This document shows, one piece after another, positions 6,728 through 6,810 of a DNA stretch of 6,810 nucleotides (its first letter is position 1; each line of letters begins with the position of its first letter). The stretch is from an uncultured Bacteroidales bacterium (GTDB lineage: Bacteria > Bacteroidota > Bacteroidia > Bacteroidales > F082), in contig CALFIT010000078.1 in assembly GCA_937877465.1 (NCBI GenBank), positions 1 through 6,810 of the forward strand, written 5' to 3'. The position numbers and the translations under genes are program-made. The notes under the pieces were generated by a model that saw nothing but the letters and a program-made list of their open reading frames with translations, ran no database searches and was not told the DNA's origin.

Positions 6728-6810
6728 TTACCCGTTCAACGCCTCGGCACCGCCAACGATGTCGATCAACTCGTTGGTGATGACGTTTTGGCGGGCCTTG
6801 TTGTACTGGA
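6728..6810 (-). CDS. atpG: ATP synthase F1 gamma subunit, C-terminal 26 codons (5' part outside the window)
   Basis: Reading the minus strand from 6808 gives QYNKARQNVITNEL followed by IDIVGGAEALNG and a TAA at 6730-6728. The YNKARQ...IT.E...IVGGAEAL pattern is the highly conserved C-terminal helix of the F1 gamma subunit, the rotor shaft that turns inside the alpha3-beta3 ring and couples proton flow to ATP synthesis at the inner membrane. Only the end of the gene is present. The GC-rich codon use matches murF-alr and not the intervening operon. A terminator directly after it suggests that it is the last gene of its operon, as is common in Bacteroidota. Confidence 0.93.
   Translation of the reverse strand, partial: QYNKARQNVITNELIDIVGGAEALNG

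Overview
The window looks like a piece of a Bacteroidota (probably Bacteroidales) chromosome. Three things point there: a fused MurF-alanine racemase gene at the left edge, an ATP synthase gamma-subunit end at the right edge, and a Bacteroides-style promoter (TTG, 20 bases, TATTTTTG) in front of the central operon. The two edge genes are GC-rich (36 of 60 bases are G or C in 841-900). The genes between them are AT-rich (20 of 60 in 3541-3600), which suggests that the centre was acquired separately.

Layout: 1-1552 (+) is the 3' part of murF-alr. 1553-1700 is a convergent intergenic gap with short inverted repeats. 1701-6525 (-) is a four-gene operon. 6526-6727 holds its promoter, leader and paired TGCA repeats, plus the terminator of the upstream atp operon. 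6728-6810 (-) is the last 26 codons of atpG.

The four-gene operon is a complete type IIS restriction-modification system of the FokI family. In transcription order it encodes M1 (alpha-class adenine methyltransferase resembling the N-terminal half of M.FokI), M2 (a second Dam/D12-class adenine methyltransferase, in the place of the C-terminal half of M.FokI), R (a 591-residue FokI-like endonuclease with recognition and cleavage domains intact) and M3 (a beta-class adenine methyltransferase with a long extra C-terminal region). The genes are separated by 1, 1 and 2 bases, so they are almost certainly co-transcribed and translationally coupled.

How they should work together: R is predicted to bind an asymmetric site, most likely GGATG or a close variant, and to cut a fixed distance downstream after dimerising through its nuclease domain. 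An asymmetric site needs a methyl group on an adenine of each strand. M1 and M2 most simply supply one strand each, as separate proteins rather than as one fused enzyme. M3 is surplus to that minimal scheme and is the least explained part of the locus. The recognition sequence and strand assignments are inferences from homology recalled from memory, not from a search.
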